From: UBA4466 sp963925035
GTDB taxonomy: Bacteria > Bacteroidota > Bacteroidia > Flavobacteriales_D > Crocinitomicaceae
NCBI GenBank assembly: GCA_963925035.1
Contig: CAWUSK010000019.1
Coordinates: 1 to 64,000 of the forward strand
Reading direction: 5' to 3'
DNA length: 64,000 bases
A program made the position numbers and the translations under genes. This document shows, in pieces, positions 51,800 to 60,441 of the stretch. Position 1 is the stretch's first letter. Each line of letters starts with the position of its first letter. The notes under the pieces are model-generated. The model had not been told where the DNA came from, searched no databases, and was given only the letters and a program-made list of their open reading frames with translations.

Positions 51800-52588
51800 A
51801 TGGAGAACGATCAACAAATGAGCTTCTTAAACCATCTTGAAGAACTAAGATGGCGTTTGGTTAGAATTGCAATAGCAATTGTTACAGTTTCCACCGTTCT
51901 CTGGTTTTATCAGGAATGGATAATGGATAACCTATTTCTTTCCATGAAAGATCCAACCTTCATTACTTTCCAATTCATGTGTGATCATTTTGGAGTTTGC
52001 GTAGAGGCAATTCCTCTGAAAATGCAAAGTATGACAGTTTCAGGTCAATTTTCTTATGCCTTGATGACTAGCATCATGGGAGGAATTGTACTAGCGTTTC
52101 CTTTTATCTTTTACCAAATTTGGAGATTTGTAAAGCCTGGTCTTAAGAAAAACGAACAAACTGTTACGAAAGGAATAGTATTCTACGTGAGTCTATTGTT
52201 TTTTATTGGAATAGCATTTGGTTATTTTATCGTTGCACCGCTTTGTGTTCAATTCTTTGGTTCCTACCAAATCAGTGCTAAAATTGAAAACATATTTACG
52301 ATCAACTCATACATGAGTACGATTATATCTACTGTTTTTTACTCTGGCCTATTATTTCTACTACCTGTAGTATCTTATTTATTCACGAAACTAGGTGTTA
52401 TAACTCCTGAATTTCTTCGCAAATATCGAAAACATGCAATTGTTGGGATTTTAGTGCTATCTGCAATTATTACTCCGCCAGATTTAATAAGTCAAGTTAT
52501 TGTCGGTATACCAATCGTGTTATTATACGAAATAGGAATTTTAGTCGCTGCAAGAGTTGAAAATAATAAGAATAAAGAACAAGATTAG
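51800..52588 (+). CDS. tatC: Sec-independent (Tat) protein translocase TatC
   Basis: A 262-residue six-helix membrane protein. Start MENDQQMSFLNHLEELRWRLVR carries the conserved FLNHLEELRWR motif, which recognises the twin-arginine signal. FPFIFYQIWRFVKPGL is a second hallmark. It is the core receptor of the Tat pathway, which exports folded proteins; TatA is elsewhere. A promoter core sits directly upstream. The DUF5686 gene follows by 56 nt. Confidence 0.93.
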   Translation: MENDQQMSFLNHLEELRWRLVRIAIAIVTVSTVLWFYQEWIMDNLFLSMKDPTFITFQFMCDHFGVCVEAIPLKMQSMTVSGQFSYALMTSIMGGIVLAFPFIFYQIWRFVKPGLKKNEQTVTKGIVFYVSLLFFIGIAFGYFIVAPLCVQFFGSYQISAKIENIFTINSYMSTIISTVFYSGLLFLLPVVSYLFTKLGVITPEFLRKYRKHAIVGILVLSAIITPPDLISQVIVGIPIVLLYEIGILVAARVENNKNKEQD

Positions 52589-52644
52589 TTCAAATGAAGA
52601 ACTTATTGAAATTCTTCCTTACATTTAGATTCTAGAATGAATAA

Positions 52645-55119
52645 ATGAATTTTAAAGTATTATTTTTTTTCTTTCTATTTCCACTTTTTCCCTATAGCCA
52701 AACGACTAAAGTGGAAGGAACTGTAGCAGACGCAATTACGGGTGAAGTAATGCCATTTGTTACTGTTCGTTTTCAGAGTGCCAAGGTTGGAGCAATTACG
52801 GACACCCTTGGGAAATATTCTATTGTAACTTATTACGCTACCGATTCTTTAACCTTTTCTTTTTCTGGATATCTTAAAGTCTCGAGGTACGTAGAATTGG
52901 ACAAGGAACAAATCATTGACGTGATGCTACCTGTTTTAACCGTAAACTATGAGGAAGTAGTTGCAACAGCACCAGATGAACTCCCTTCAACGACGTTGCA
53001 TAAAAAAGTCATTGCCAACAAGCCCATCAATAATAAGGAAAAACTTGAAGCGTACGAATACGAGGTCTACAATAAAATTCAACTCGACATCAATAATATA
53101 AACGACAAATTTCAAGATCGTGGAATGGTGAAGCGATTGGATTTAATAACGAATTACTTGGACTCCGCTGAAGATGGAACAAATTTTTTACCTGTGATTT
53201 TAAGTGAATCAGTTTCGGATTATTACTTTAAAAAGAATCCTAAAAAGAAAAGAGAAATTGTAAAAGCAAGTCGTATTACAGGCATTGAAAACCTAGAGCT
53301 AAACCAGTTCATGGGAGACATGTATTTGGATATTAATATTTACGACAACAGCATCGATATGTTCAACAAATCGTTCATAAGTCCTGTTGCTAATTACGCT
53401 CGAAATTTTTACAGATTTTACTTGGAAGATTCGATGTTCATTGATAATTATTGGTGTTACAAACTAACATTTACTCCTAAAAGAACGGGTGACATGACCT
53501 TTGCAGGGGAAATGTGGATTCACGACACCACCTACGCTGTCAAAAGTTTTAAAGCGAATATCTCCCCATGGACGAATATCAATTACATCCAGGATTTATA
53601 CATTCATCATGAATTTGACCAAGTGGAACCAGAAGTTTGGATGTTGACAAGTGAAAAAATGTTTGCTGACATAAAATTAACCAGAAAGACAGGCTTTTTG
53701 GGGCTTTTTGGGCGAAGGCACTCCACGAGGCAAAACTATATCATAAATACCGAAAAAGAACCCGAATTTTACAATTCAAATACAACAGTTGAAGTGCTCG
53801 ACAGTGCAGGATTTCGTTCCGACGAATATTGGGCGAAAATGAGACACCAACCGCTTGCGCCAAAAGAAATTGGCATCAATAATATGGTTGATTCTTTGAA
53901 TAACTTGCGTTTTTTCAAATCATTGAAAAATTTGGTTTATTTCGTTTCAACAGGATACTTTCCCTTGAACAAGGTAGAGTTGGGAGATGCTTTTTCCTTA
54001 TTTAGCTTTAACCCAGTTGAAAGATTCCGATTAGGTCTAGCTTTACGGACTTCAAATAAATTTAGTAAAAGACTGGAGCTTGGAGGGCGTATAGCCTTCG
54101 GTTTCAGGGATGAAAAATTCAAGTATGGCGCTTCAATAAGGTTCAATATTAGTCCAAAAAAGAGGGGAATGCTAACTGCTTACTATAACTATGATTTAGA
54201 GCAAATTGGCACGTCTTCAACTGCAGCTTCGGTAGGTTCCACTTTCGGAACGCTCTTTAGAACAGGTCCAATGGATAAATTAACCTTTGTAGAAAAGGTT
54301 GGAATAAATTTGGAAAAAGATATCCGCAAGGATGTAATATTGTTTGGGGGATTTGAATGGAAAGAATATACTGCACTGGGAAAGGCAAATTATATTCGTC
54401 CCAATACAATAAGTGGTATTGGCGACACAATTTCGCGTATTCAGACGACTGAATTTACTTTGCGCTATAGATGGGCAAAAAATGAAGAGTTCATCTCAGG
54501 AGCGTTTGATCGAAAGTCGTTACGATCCAAATTTCCAATCATCTCGGTACAAGGAATTTTTGGGGTAAAAGGCTTACTTGGAGCTGATTACAACTATCAA
54601 AAGTTTGATTTATTCATCGAACACATCGCAAAATTTGGTGTTATGGGCCGTTTAAAATACCAAGTAAACTTCGGCTATATCCATGGACGAGCTGCTTATC
54701 CATTTTTAAAAGTGCATGAAGGAAATCAATCGTATTGGTTAGCGACAAATGCTTTCAATAAAATGAACTTTTTCGAGTTTGTATCCGACCGCTACGTTTC
54801 GTTATTACTTGAACATCATTTTGACGGGGTTATTTTTGATAGAATTCCTTTGGTGAAAAAAGCGAAGTTGAGACTAGTTGTCACTGGAAGAGGATTATTC
54901 GGCGCAATTAGCGACAGACATTCAAGAGAAATGATTTTACCTTCTTTTACCAAAAAATTTGGAGACACTCCTTATGTTGAAGTTGGAATGGGGATAGAAA
55001 ATTTACTAAAAGTTATACGAGTTGATGTATTTTGGCGTTTAACACATTTGGACCCAGGAATTAAATTAACAGACATTAAGGCATTCGGTGTTCGGGCCAA
55101 ATATTATATCAATTTCTAA
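52645..55119 (+). CDS. DUF5686 outer-membrane protein with carboxypeptidase-like regulatory domain
   Basis: An 824-residue exported protein (signal about 1-18, ending FPYS). Residues about 22-105 are a carboxypeptidase D-regulatory-like (CarboxypepD_reg) domain: VEGTVADAITGEVMPFVTVRF and DTLGKYSIV. The rest is a DUF5686 barrel-like region with aromatic strands up to the C-terminal F (FGVRAKYYINF), which suits outer-membrane insertion. The family is widespread in Bacteroidota and its function is unknown. The stop is 9 nt before lptB, so the protein may be cotranscribed with LPS export. Confidence 0.82.
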   Translation: MNFKVLFFFFLFPLFPYSQTTKVEGTVADAITGEVMPFVTVRFQSAKVGAITDTLGKYSIVTYYATDSLTFSFSGYLKVSRYVELDKEQIIDVMLPVLTVNYEEVVATAPDELPSTTLHKKVIANKPINNKEKLEAYEYEVYNKIQLDINNINDKFQDRGMVKRLDLITNYLDSAEDGTNFLPVILSESVSDYYFKKNPKKKREIVKASRITGIENLELNQFMGDMYLDINIYDNSIDMFNKSFISPVANYARNFYRFYLEDSMFIDNYWCYKLTFTPKRTGDMTFAGEMWIHDTTYAVKSFKANISPWTNINYIQDLYIHHEFDQVEPEVWMLTSEKMFADIKLTRKTGFLGLFGRRHSTRQNYIINTEKEPEFYNSNTTVEVLDSAGFRSDEYWAKMRHQPLAPKEIGINNMVDSLNNLRFFKSLKNLVYFVSTGYFPLNKVELGDAFSLFSFNPVERFRLGLALRTSNKFSKRLELGGRIAFGFRDEKFKYGASIRFNISPKKRGMLTAYYNYDLEQIGTSSTAASVGSTFGTLFRTGPMDKLTFVEKVGINLEKDIRKDVILFGGFEWKEYTALGKANYIRPNTISGIGDTISRIQTTEFTLRYRWAKNEEFISGAFDRKSLRSKFPIISVQGIFGVKGLLGADYNYQKFDLFIEHIAKFGVMGRLKYQVNFGYIHGRAAYPFLKVHEGNQSYWLATNAFNKMNFFEFVSDRYVSLLLEHHFDGVIFDRIPLVKKAKLRLVVTGRGLFGAISDRHSREMILPSFTKKFGDTPYVEVGMGIENLLKVIRVDVFWRLTHLDPGIKLTDIKAFGVRAKYYINF

Positions 55120-55128
55120 AGCGGATTC

Positions 55129-55857
55129 ATGAAACTATATACGAAAGAAATACGAAAGTCATACAAAGGTAGAGATGTTGTAAAAGGCGTTACTGTAGAA
55201 GTAAATCAAGGAGAAATTGTTGGACTACTCGGCCCAAACGGCGCTGGAAAAACAACTTCATTTTATATGATTGTTGGACTTGTTAAACCTGATAGTGGAA
55301 AAGTCTTTTTAGACGACGTTGATATTACGAATGCTCCAATGTACAAGCGCTCTCAAATGGGAATTGGTTATTTACCCCAAGAAGTCTCTGTTTTCCGTAA
55401 ACTTAGTGTTGAGGACAATATTATGGCAATACTAGAATTAACAGATTTAAATAAGGAAGATCGTAAAAAAAGATTGGAGCAACTGTTGAACGAGTTTAGT
55501 TTACAGCATGTTAGAAAGAATCTAGGCAACAGACTTTCTGGAGGAGAAAAAAGAAGAACTGAAATTGCGCGAGCACTTGCTACCAATCCGAAATTTGTGC
55601 TTTTAGATGAACCTTTTGCGGGAGTTGATCCAATTGCGGTAGAAGATATACAAAGTATTGTGTCCGAATTAAAACAACGTAACATTGGTATATTGATTAC
55701 CGATCATAATGTGCAAGAGACTTTATCCATTACGGATCGCGCCTATTTACTTTTTGAGGGGAACATCTTAAAGTCTGGAACAGCGTCTGAATTAGCCGAA
55801 GACGAGCAAGTTAGAAAGGTATATCTTGGACAAAATTTTGAATTAAGAAAGAAATAA
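55129..55857 (+). CDS. lptB: LPS export ABC transporter ATP-binding protein
   Basis: A 242-residue ABC ATPase: Walker A GPNGAGKTTS (about 34-43), Q-loop LPQEVSVFRKL, signature LSGGEKRRTE, Walker B FVLLDEPFAGVDP, and the H-loop in LITDHNVQETL. YKGRDVVKGVTVEV and the QEVSVFRKLSV stretch are LptB-specific. It drives extraction of LPS from the inner membrane with LptF/LptG, which are outside the window. Together with waaA it indicates an LPS outer membrane. Confidence 0.93.
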   Translation: MKLYTKEIRKSYKGRDVVKGVTVEVNQGEIVGLLGPNGAGKTTSFYMIVGLVKPDSGKVFLDDVDITNAPMYKRSQMGIGYLPQEVSVFRKLSVEDNIMAILELTDLNKEDRKKRLEQLLNEFSLQHVRKNLGNRLSGGEKRRTEIARALATNPKFVLLDEPFAGVDPIAVEDIQSIVSELKQRNIGILITDHNVQETLSITDRAYLLFEGNILKSGTASELAEDEQVRKVYLGQNFELRKK

Positions 55858-55916
55858 TTTTTTTTAAAGGTAATAAAACTATAAATTTACGATGCGTATT
55901 AATAAGAAACTTAACT

Positions 55917-56399
55917 ATGATTACTAGAACAACACTTTTTACTGGAGCATTATTATCGATTCTATTTGTATTCAGTACAACTTCGTGCAAAAAATGCAAG
56001 CTTTCGGAAGGAAATCAAAATAATGGATTGATCGTTAAAGATGTAATTATTTATCCACAATCTGGATACCTCACAAGTAATTTAGGAGCAACGATGCATA
56101 TTACTGGTAGTCACGCATACGCTGACCAATTTGAAGTTAGTTTTGATGGAGGAGCGACAAGAGTTCCAGTGAATTACGGGCAATATAGCATTTTGTCAAA
56201 TGCAGTCAGCGTTCCTTGTGAAGCATCATTAAATAGAGATGTTTCATATAACTCCGCTTTAGATTTTTATATATATGATTTATCAGGTGAAACGTGTAAA
56301 GGTTGCAATACTGAACGATTACTTGAAAATTATGTGTTAGTTCCTGCGATTCCAAATGGTACGCAAATTGTCTTCGAACAAAATGTAGTTGCGAAGTGA
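55917..56399 (+). CDS. Lipoprotein, unknown function
   Basis: A 160-residue protein with a lipobox-like signal FVFSTTSC (cysteine at about residue 23, followed by KKCK). The mature part has four to five further cysteines (CEASL, CKGCN), suggesting disulfides, and an IPT/TIG-like GATMHITGSHAYADQFEVSFDGGATRV segment. No clear family. A strong bidirectional terminator follows. Confidence 0.72.
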   Translation: MITRTTLFTGALLSILFVFSTTSCKKCKLSEGNQNNGLIVKDVIIYPQSGYLTSNLGATMHITGSHAYADQFEVSFDGGATRVPVNYGQYSILSNAVSVPCEASLNRDVSYNSALDFYIYDLSGETCKGCNTERLLENYVLVPAIPNGTQIVFEQNVVAK

Positions 56400-56410
56400 A
56401 AATATTTAAC

Positions 56411-56449
56411 AAAAAAAAGCCGTCCGAAATTATCGGACGGCTTTTTTTT
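56411..56449. terminator. Bidirectional Rho-independent terminator
   Basis: A8GCCGTCCGA (56411-56427) and TCGGACGGCT8 (56433-56449) form a strong stem with a five-base loop. It ends the lipoprotein gene on the plus strand and faces the cargo-tail fragment on the minus strand. Confidence 0.9.
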
Positions 56450-56452
56450 GTC

Positions 56453-56645
56453 CTATTTTAAGATTGAAACATGGCCTACAAATATCTTTGTGTCAGCTGA
56501 ATCTTTTAGCTGTGCTTCTATTTCCAGCGTGAATAATCCATCTTGTACCTGGGTGTTATTATTGCGAAACGTTTCGTCCCAGCCTACTTGCATAGGATCA
56601 TTACCAAAAGTTGGGAGGTAATTAAATAAGTATTCCGATTTTTGA
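56453..56645 (-). pseudogene. Severed C-terminus of a T9SS type B cargo gene
   Basis: A minus-strand open frame of about 63 codons ends at the TAG at 56453. It reads PMQVGWDETFRNNN, TQVQDGLFTLEIEA and GHVSILK, the tail of a type B (CHU_C) sorting domain (compare GHITL and WDGT in the gene at 25347). There is no start and the remaining several hundred residues are missing: at about 56645 the frame meets the left end of the transposase relic. The gene was probably cut by the element's insertion or by a later deletion. Confidence 0.65.
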
Positions 56646-57052
56646 CAAAAAAAAGATTGGAAACATATTTAGATTTGTTGAAATTGGTTCTGCCTGAGTT
56701 GCTGGTTGAACATTTTGAATTGTTACGTTCAAGACAAGAAACAGAAATACTTCATTTGTATTTTGAGGAAAAAGGGATTCCACCGATTGAGTATGCATCT
56801 AGAGTTTTGGTGTCGAAGGGGTTTCATAAAGAAATCGTTATATAGGAGTTTCCTTTAAGGGGTAAGCGTGTATTCTTGCAGATAAGACGTAGAAGGTGGA
56901 CGTATAAAAACACAAATGAAATTATTCAACGAGATTGGAATATTGTAGCAAAAGGGAGTCGTTTAACTGAGAATTTTGCGGATTTTTTAAAAGAATTCGG
57001 TCGACACCAAAGCCCATATTTGCAAGACTATGGGCTCATTTTATGGTGTTAG
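56642..57052 (+). pseudogene. ISAon1-family transposase N-region, nonsense mutated
   Basis: From about 56642 the frame gives ETYLDLLKLVLPELLVEHFE, then SKGFHKEIVI, a TAG at 56843-56845, then EFPLRGKRVFLQIRRRRWTY and NEIIQRDWNIVAKGSRLTEN up to a stop at 57050. The order matches the ISAon1-family transposase N-terminal-region protein, where the residue at the TAG is usually Gln (IxIQDFPLRGK-like). A single CAG-to-TAG change thus inactivates it. The 5' end is missing (TTG is the only start). Confidence 0.75.
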
Positions 57053-57230
57053 TGGAAGAAAACTTCAGCGGCAATATAAAGAATGATTAAGAGACTTTGA
57101 ACAATGAGAACAACTCGAACATGCCATGCGCTTTTTAATTTTCCCTAAAAATATAGGAAAGTATCTTTCTTTAGATGAAACGGTCCTTTCACGCGGTGAA
57201 TTATATACTGGACGAAGCCATGAAACTTAA
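57042..57230 (+). pseudogene. ISAon1-family transposase, second part, degenerate
   Basis: In the +1 frame relative to the N-region relic, the sequence reads GRKLQRQYKE, TGA at 57084, LRDFEQ, TGA at 57105 (where the family has Trp), then EQLEHAMRFLIFPKNIGKYL and SLDETVLSRGELYT, ending at a TAA at 57228. The consensus fits the opening of the ISAon1 transposase. The catalytic domain is absent, so the element is truncated on the right. The rest of 57231-57372 holds no gene that I can recognise. Confidence 0.7.
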
Positions 57231-57372
57231 TGTTGTGTGTGCATATACTTAAGTGTCCCGAATAAATGAAATTGTTCTAACAATGAACATATCCAGTGTA
57301 CCATTTAATATTTTTGATCGATTCAATTGAATAAAAGGATTCATTTAATCAAAAAGTGTGTGCTTTTTTAAA

Positions 57373-57380
57373 TAGCTTTG
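57373..57380 (+). promoter_or_regulatory. Promoter -7 element of thiL
   Basis: TAGCTTTG is an exact TAnnTTTG match 15 nt before the thiL ATG. No TTG at -33 spacing was found. Confidence 0.42.
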
Positions 57381-57395
57381 TGAAAAATTAGAATA

Positions 57396-58433
57396 ATGAG
57401 TGAAAACAGAACGGAATTAGAAAGTTTGGGTGAATTTGGGTTGATCGATCATTTAACAAAACGATTTAAAAACCGAAATTCATCTACATTGCTAGGAATT
57501 GGAGACGATTCAGCTGTTATTTCTATTTCGGAAAATGAAGCTCAACTAATTTCTACTGATTTATTAATTGAAGGTGTACATTTTAACTTAATGTACATGC
57601 CACTGAAGCATCTAGGTTACAAGGCTGTTGCCGTTAACGTTTCGGATATTTGCGCAATGAACGGAGTAGCAGAGCAAATCACAGTTTCGTTAGCAATTTC
57701 AAATCGTTTCCCAATTGAAGCTTTAGAAGAATTGTACGAAGGTATTAATACCGCTTGTAAAGCGTATAATGTTGATTTAATCGGTGGTGACACATCTACT
57801 TCAATGTCGGGGTTAACAATTAGCGTTACCGCTATTGGTAGAATAGATAAATCAAAAATCACTTATCGTTCTGGCGCAAAAGAAAATGACCTGTTAATTG
57901 CAACTGGTGATTTAGGAGCTGCCTACATGGGCTTGCAAGTATTAGAGCGAGAGAAAGAGGTTTACAATTCGAATCCAGCTATTCAACCGGACTTAGACGG
58001 ACACGATTACATCATTGAACGCCAACTTAAACCAGAAGCGCGCGTGGACGTTATTCGCTTCCTAAAGGAGTTAGATGTCGTGCCTACATCGATGATTGAT
58101 ATATCAGATGGTCTGGCTTCAGAAATAATGCATATTTGCAAATCAAGCAAAGTCGGTTGTCACGTTTACGATGAAAAAATTCCAATCGATGCCAAAACCT
58201 CTATGACGGCGCTTGATTTTAATCTAGACCCAATAATTTGTGCTTTGAACGGAGGAGAAGATTATGAATTACTTTTCACTATTGATCAAGGTGATTTCGA
58301 TAAAATAAAAGGCAATCCGCACATGACTCCAATTGGGCATATCACTCATAAAGACGACGGTATCTATTACGTTGATAAAAGTGGTTCAGCTATAGAATTG
58401 CAGGCGCAAGGTTGGAATCACTTTAAAAGTTAA
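57396..58433 (+). CDS. thiL: Thiamine-monophosphate kinase
   Basis: A 345-residue kinase that phosphorylates thiamine monophosphate to the cofactor thiamine diphosphate. GIGDDSAVISI and STDLLIEGVHF near the N-terminus, then VSDICAMNG, LIGGDTSTS and NGGEDYELLFT are characteristic of ThiL. ThDP is the cofactor of the transketolase encoded at 36-40 kb. Located after the transposon scar. It overlaps the convergent gene at 58430 by 4 bp. Confidence 0.93.
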   Translation: MSENRTELESLGEFGLIDHLTKRFKNRNSSTLLGIGDDSAVISISENEAQLISTDLLIEGVHFNLMYMPLKHLGYKAVAVNVSDICAMNGVAEQITVSLAISNRFPIEALEELYEGINTACKAYNVDLIGGDTSTSMSGLTISVTAIGRIDKSKITYRSGAKENDLLIATGDLGAAYMGLQVLEREKEVYNSNPAIQPDLDGHDYIIERQLKPEARVDVIRFLKELDVVPTSMIDISDGLASEIMHICKSSKVGCHVYDEKIPIDAKTSMTALDFNLDPIICALNGGEDYELLFTIDQGDFDKIKGNPHMTPIGHITHKDDGIYYVDKSGSAIELQAQGWNHFKS

Positions 58434-59992
58434 GAGGCAGACCGAATACTTTTTGAATATTTTTCCTGGACCACAGTATTGAATGATTTTCGTGTCATTT
58501 TTGATTCAGCCCACGATTTGAAGTCGAAATACTCCAGTACGATGCTCTCAAATGTATTGTCAGTTATTGTTGCTAAATCCTTATATAATTCTTCCCAAAG
58601 CGATTCAATTTCGAACTTATCTTCAGATTTAATAAGTTTACCAATAAATTGAAGGAACATCTTTTCGAAGTCATATAGTCGATTGCGCGTTTTGAAAAAA
58701 CGCATTGTACTTTTCAATGAATACGGTAAAAGCTTATTGTGATTTAATTCGATGTGAATTAATAAGTCTAGCAACTGCGTGAACCCAACGATGTCTTCTG
58801 TCTTATCCAATTCAGCATTGTTTAGGATTTGATTGACCCAATAAAGTGCTTTTGAGTATTCTTGACTTCCAAAAGCTGTTACAGCCAATTTAAACTCAAG
58901 AAATGCCTTGCGAAGTGGTGTTACCTTATCTCCAAATTGGCCCAATTGAAATTCTACTTTTTCTGCAATCATTTGCGCACCAGAAAAGTCACCTTTTCGA
59001 ATAAACAAACTGAATTCAATACTGCTAATACTAGAAAATAGTTTAATCGTTAAGTCTTCATTCGGCTCTATTAGATTCGCGAACTTTTTAAGTTGAACTA
59101 AGTATTTCATGGACTCTTTATGAAAACCAAGTCGATCAGAAACATAAATTGCGTTCGTAAAAACCGAAACTTGTTTATTCGCATCAATATTTAGAATTCC
59201 CTTCTCTCTTTCAAAAAGCAACAAGTTCAATTCCAATTGTTCCAATGATTTCTCCATATCACCAATTGCATAATAATACGCACTAAGGGTATGAAATAAT
59301 AAGTATTGAATTTCGATACTTGATTCAGCATCAATCTTAATTTCACCCAGTATTGGAATACAGATGGCTTTATAAACTTGAATTTCTTCGTTGTTACGTG
59401 CAATTCCCTTTTTTGAAAGCAGCACAAACAATTGACTTTTCAGACACCAAACGGCATCCAATAAGGAAACTTCCGAAATTGATTTATTCAACTTTACCGA
59501 TAGCTGCTCAATTCTTTCGTTGGAAATTAATTCATTTCCCTCTGTTTCTATTAATTTCCTTTCTTTCTTCGCTATTAACAATAAGATCTCGTGCATTTCA
59601 TTTTTTGACGCCAATTTCCCTGCACTTCGGAGTATTCTCCTGCTTTGATCATATAAAGATTTTTCAAATAAAATCTCAAAAGAGTGCAGCATTTTATGCA
59701 GTTGGGCTTCCGTCGAATTAATACTATGAAAAGCATCTAAAGAGGAAAGAATGTGGTCGTAAAGTCTTTTTTTAGTAATTGAAAAACGATTCAAGAAAGC
59801 CTCTCCTTTAAATGTCTTGAAGATTTTGTCTTCGTCATATGCAGTTTGCTTATCAATAGCATCAAATAAAACAATGTAATTATTTTCACCGCCAATTGCA
59901 TGACGTGAAGACATGAGTTTAAAGTATCTTTTTTCAGACTTTGTAAGAGAATGAATCAAATCAAATAAGGCGTTATTTACTTTGCTAGACAT
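58430..59992 (-). CDS. Conserved Bacteroidota helical-repeat protein, unknown function
   Basis: A 520-residue, mostly helical protein without signal peptide. The start SKVNNALFDLIHSLTKSEKRYFKLMSSR is conserved among Bacteroidota relatives that I recognise as uncharacterised. Residues about 85-480 have TPR-like helix pairs (HKMLHSFEILFEKSLYDQS, YYYAIGDMEKSLEQLELNL). It is probably a cytoplasmic scaffold. The neighbours give no clue. Confidence 0.72.
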   Translation of the reverse strand: MSSKVNNALFDLIHSLTKSEKRYFKLMSSRHAIGGENNYIVLFDAIDKQTAYDEDKIFKTFKGEAFLNRFSITKKRLYDHILSSLDAFHSINSTEAQLHKMLHSFEILFEKSLYDQSRRILRSAGKLASKNEMHEILLLIAKKERKLIETEGNELISNERIEQLSVKLNKSISEVSLLDAVWCLKSQLFVLLSKKGIARNNEEIQVYKAICIPILGEIKIDAESSIEIQYLLFHTLSAYYYAIGDMEKSLEQLELNLLLFEREKGILNIDANKQVSVFTNAIYVSDRLGFHKESMKYLVQLKKFANLIEPNEDLTIKLFSSISSIEFSLFIRKGDFSGAQMIAEKVEFQLGQFGDKVTPLRKAFLEFKLAVTAFGSQEYSKALYWVNQILNNAELDKTEDIVGFTQLLDLLIHIELNHNKLLPYSLKSTMRFFKTRNRLYDFEKMFLQFIGKLIKSEDKFEIESLWEELYKDLATITDNTFESIVLEYFDFKSWAESKMTRKSFNTVVQEKYSKSIRSAS

Positions 59993-60085
59993 GTATAATT
60001 GTTTCTTGAGAATACAATTTAGTAAAAGGACAATAACAATAATTAAAAAAGATTTGAACTGTATCTTTTATTTAGTTAAATGCAA

Positions 60086-60120
60086 AAAAAATCCTGTATG
60101 AAATTCATACAGGATTTTTT
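60086..60120 (-). terminator. Terminator after the small lipoprotein gene
   Basis: ATCCTGTATG (60091-60100) pairs with CATACAGGAT (60106-60115), flanked by runs of A and T on the two sides. On the minus strand it ends 16 nt past the lipoprotein stop and is followed by Ts. It can also stop transcription in the other direction. Confidence 0.82.
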
Positions 60121-60135
60121 ACAATTTATAATTAA

Positions 60136-60393
60136 TTATAACTTTTTCTTTTTTCCGTCCGGATCATTGTTTGGATCCGTAATATCACCGTCTGATGGAA
60201 CAACATCACCACTGCCATCAGGTTCTCCTTGAGATTCTCCTTCTGCAGCTGGACCACCTTTGTTTTCAAAAGATGAATTATCCCATGTAGGAACAGCGTC
60301 AACATTAGCATTAGACATCACCACTTCCTCTTTTGTACAAGAAGTAGCAAAAAGACCTAACATCAATAACGATATGTAAATAAAATTCTTCAT
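60136..60393 (-). CDS. Small acidic Gly/Pro-rich lipoprotein
   Basis: An 85-residue protein with signal MKNFIYISLLMLGLFATSC; the lipobox is LFATSC with cysteine at residue 19. The mature 66 residues are low-complexity, rich in Asp, Glu, Gly, Asn and Pro, and end in a lysine cluster (DPDGKKKKL). It probably sits at the outer membrane as a disordered tail. No family recognised. It has its own promoter (60411-60441) and terminator. Confidence 0.72.
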   Translation of the reverse strand: MKNFIYISLLMLGLFATSCTKEEVVMSNANVDAVPTWDNSSFENKGGPAAEGESQGEPDGSGDVVPSDGDITDPNNDPDGKKKKL

Positions 60394-60410
60394 TTCTATA
60401 TACTTACTAT

Positions 60411-60441
60411 CAAATATATAACCTTTCTCCTAATTTTCCAA
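60411..60441 (-). promoter_or_regulatory. Promoter of the small lipoprotein
   Basis: On the minus strand, TTG (60441-60439), a 20-nt spacer and TATATTTG (60418-60411) match the Bacteroidota consensus exactly. The lipoprotein ATG follows 17 nt later. The -33 element lies inside the end of the histidine kinase gene. Confidence 0.62.

Noticed and set aside
59353..59721. 122-codon plus-strand frame inside the helical-repeat gene
   Set aside because: A shadow of the conserved minus-strand gene.
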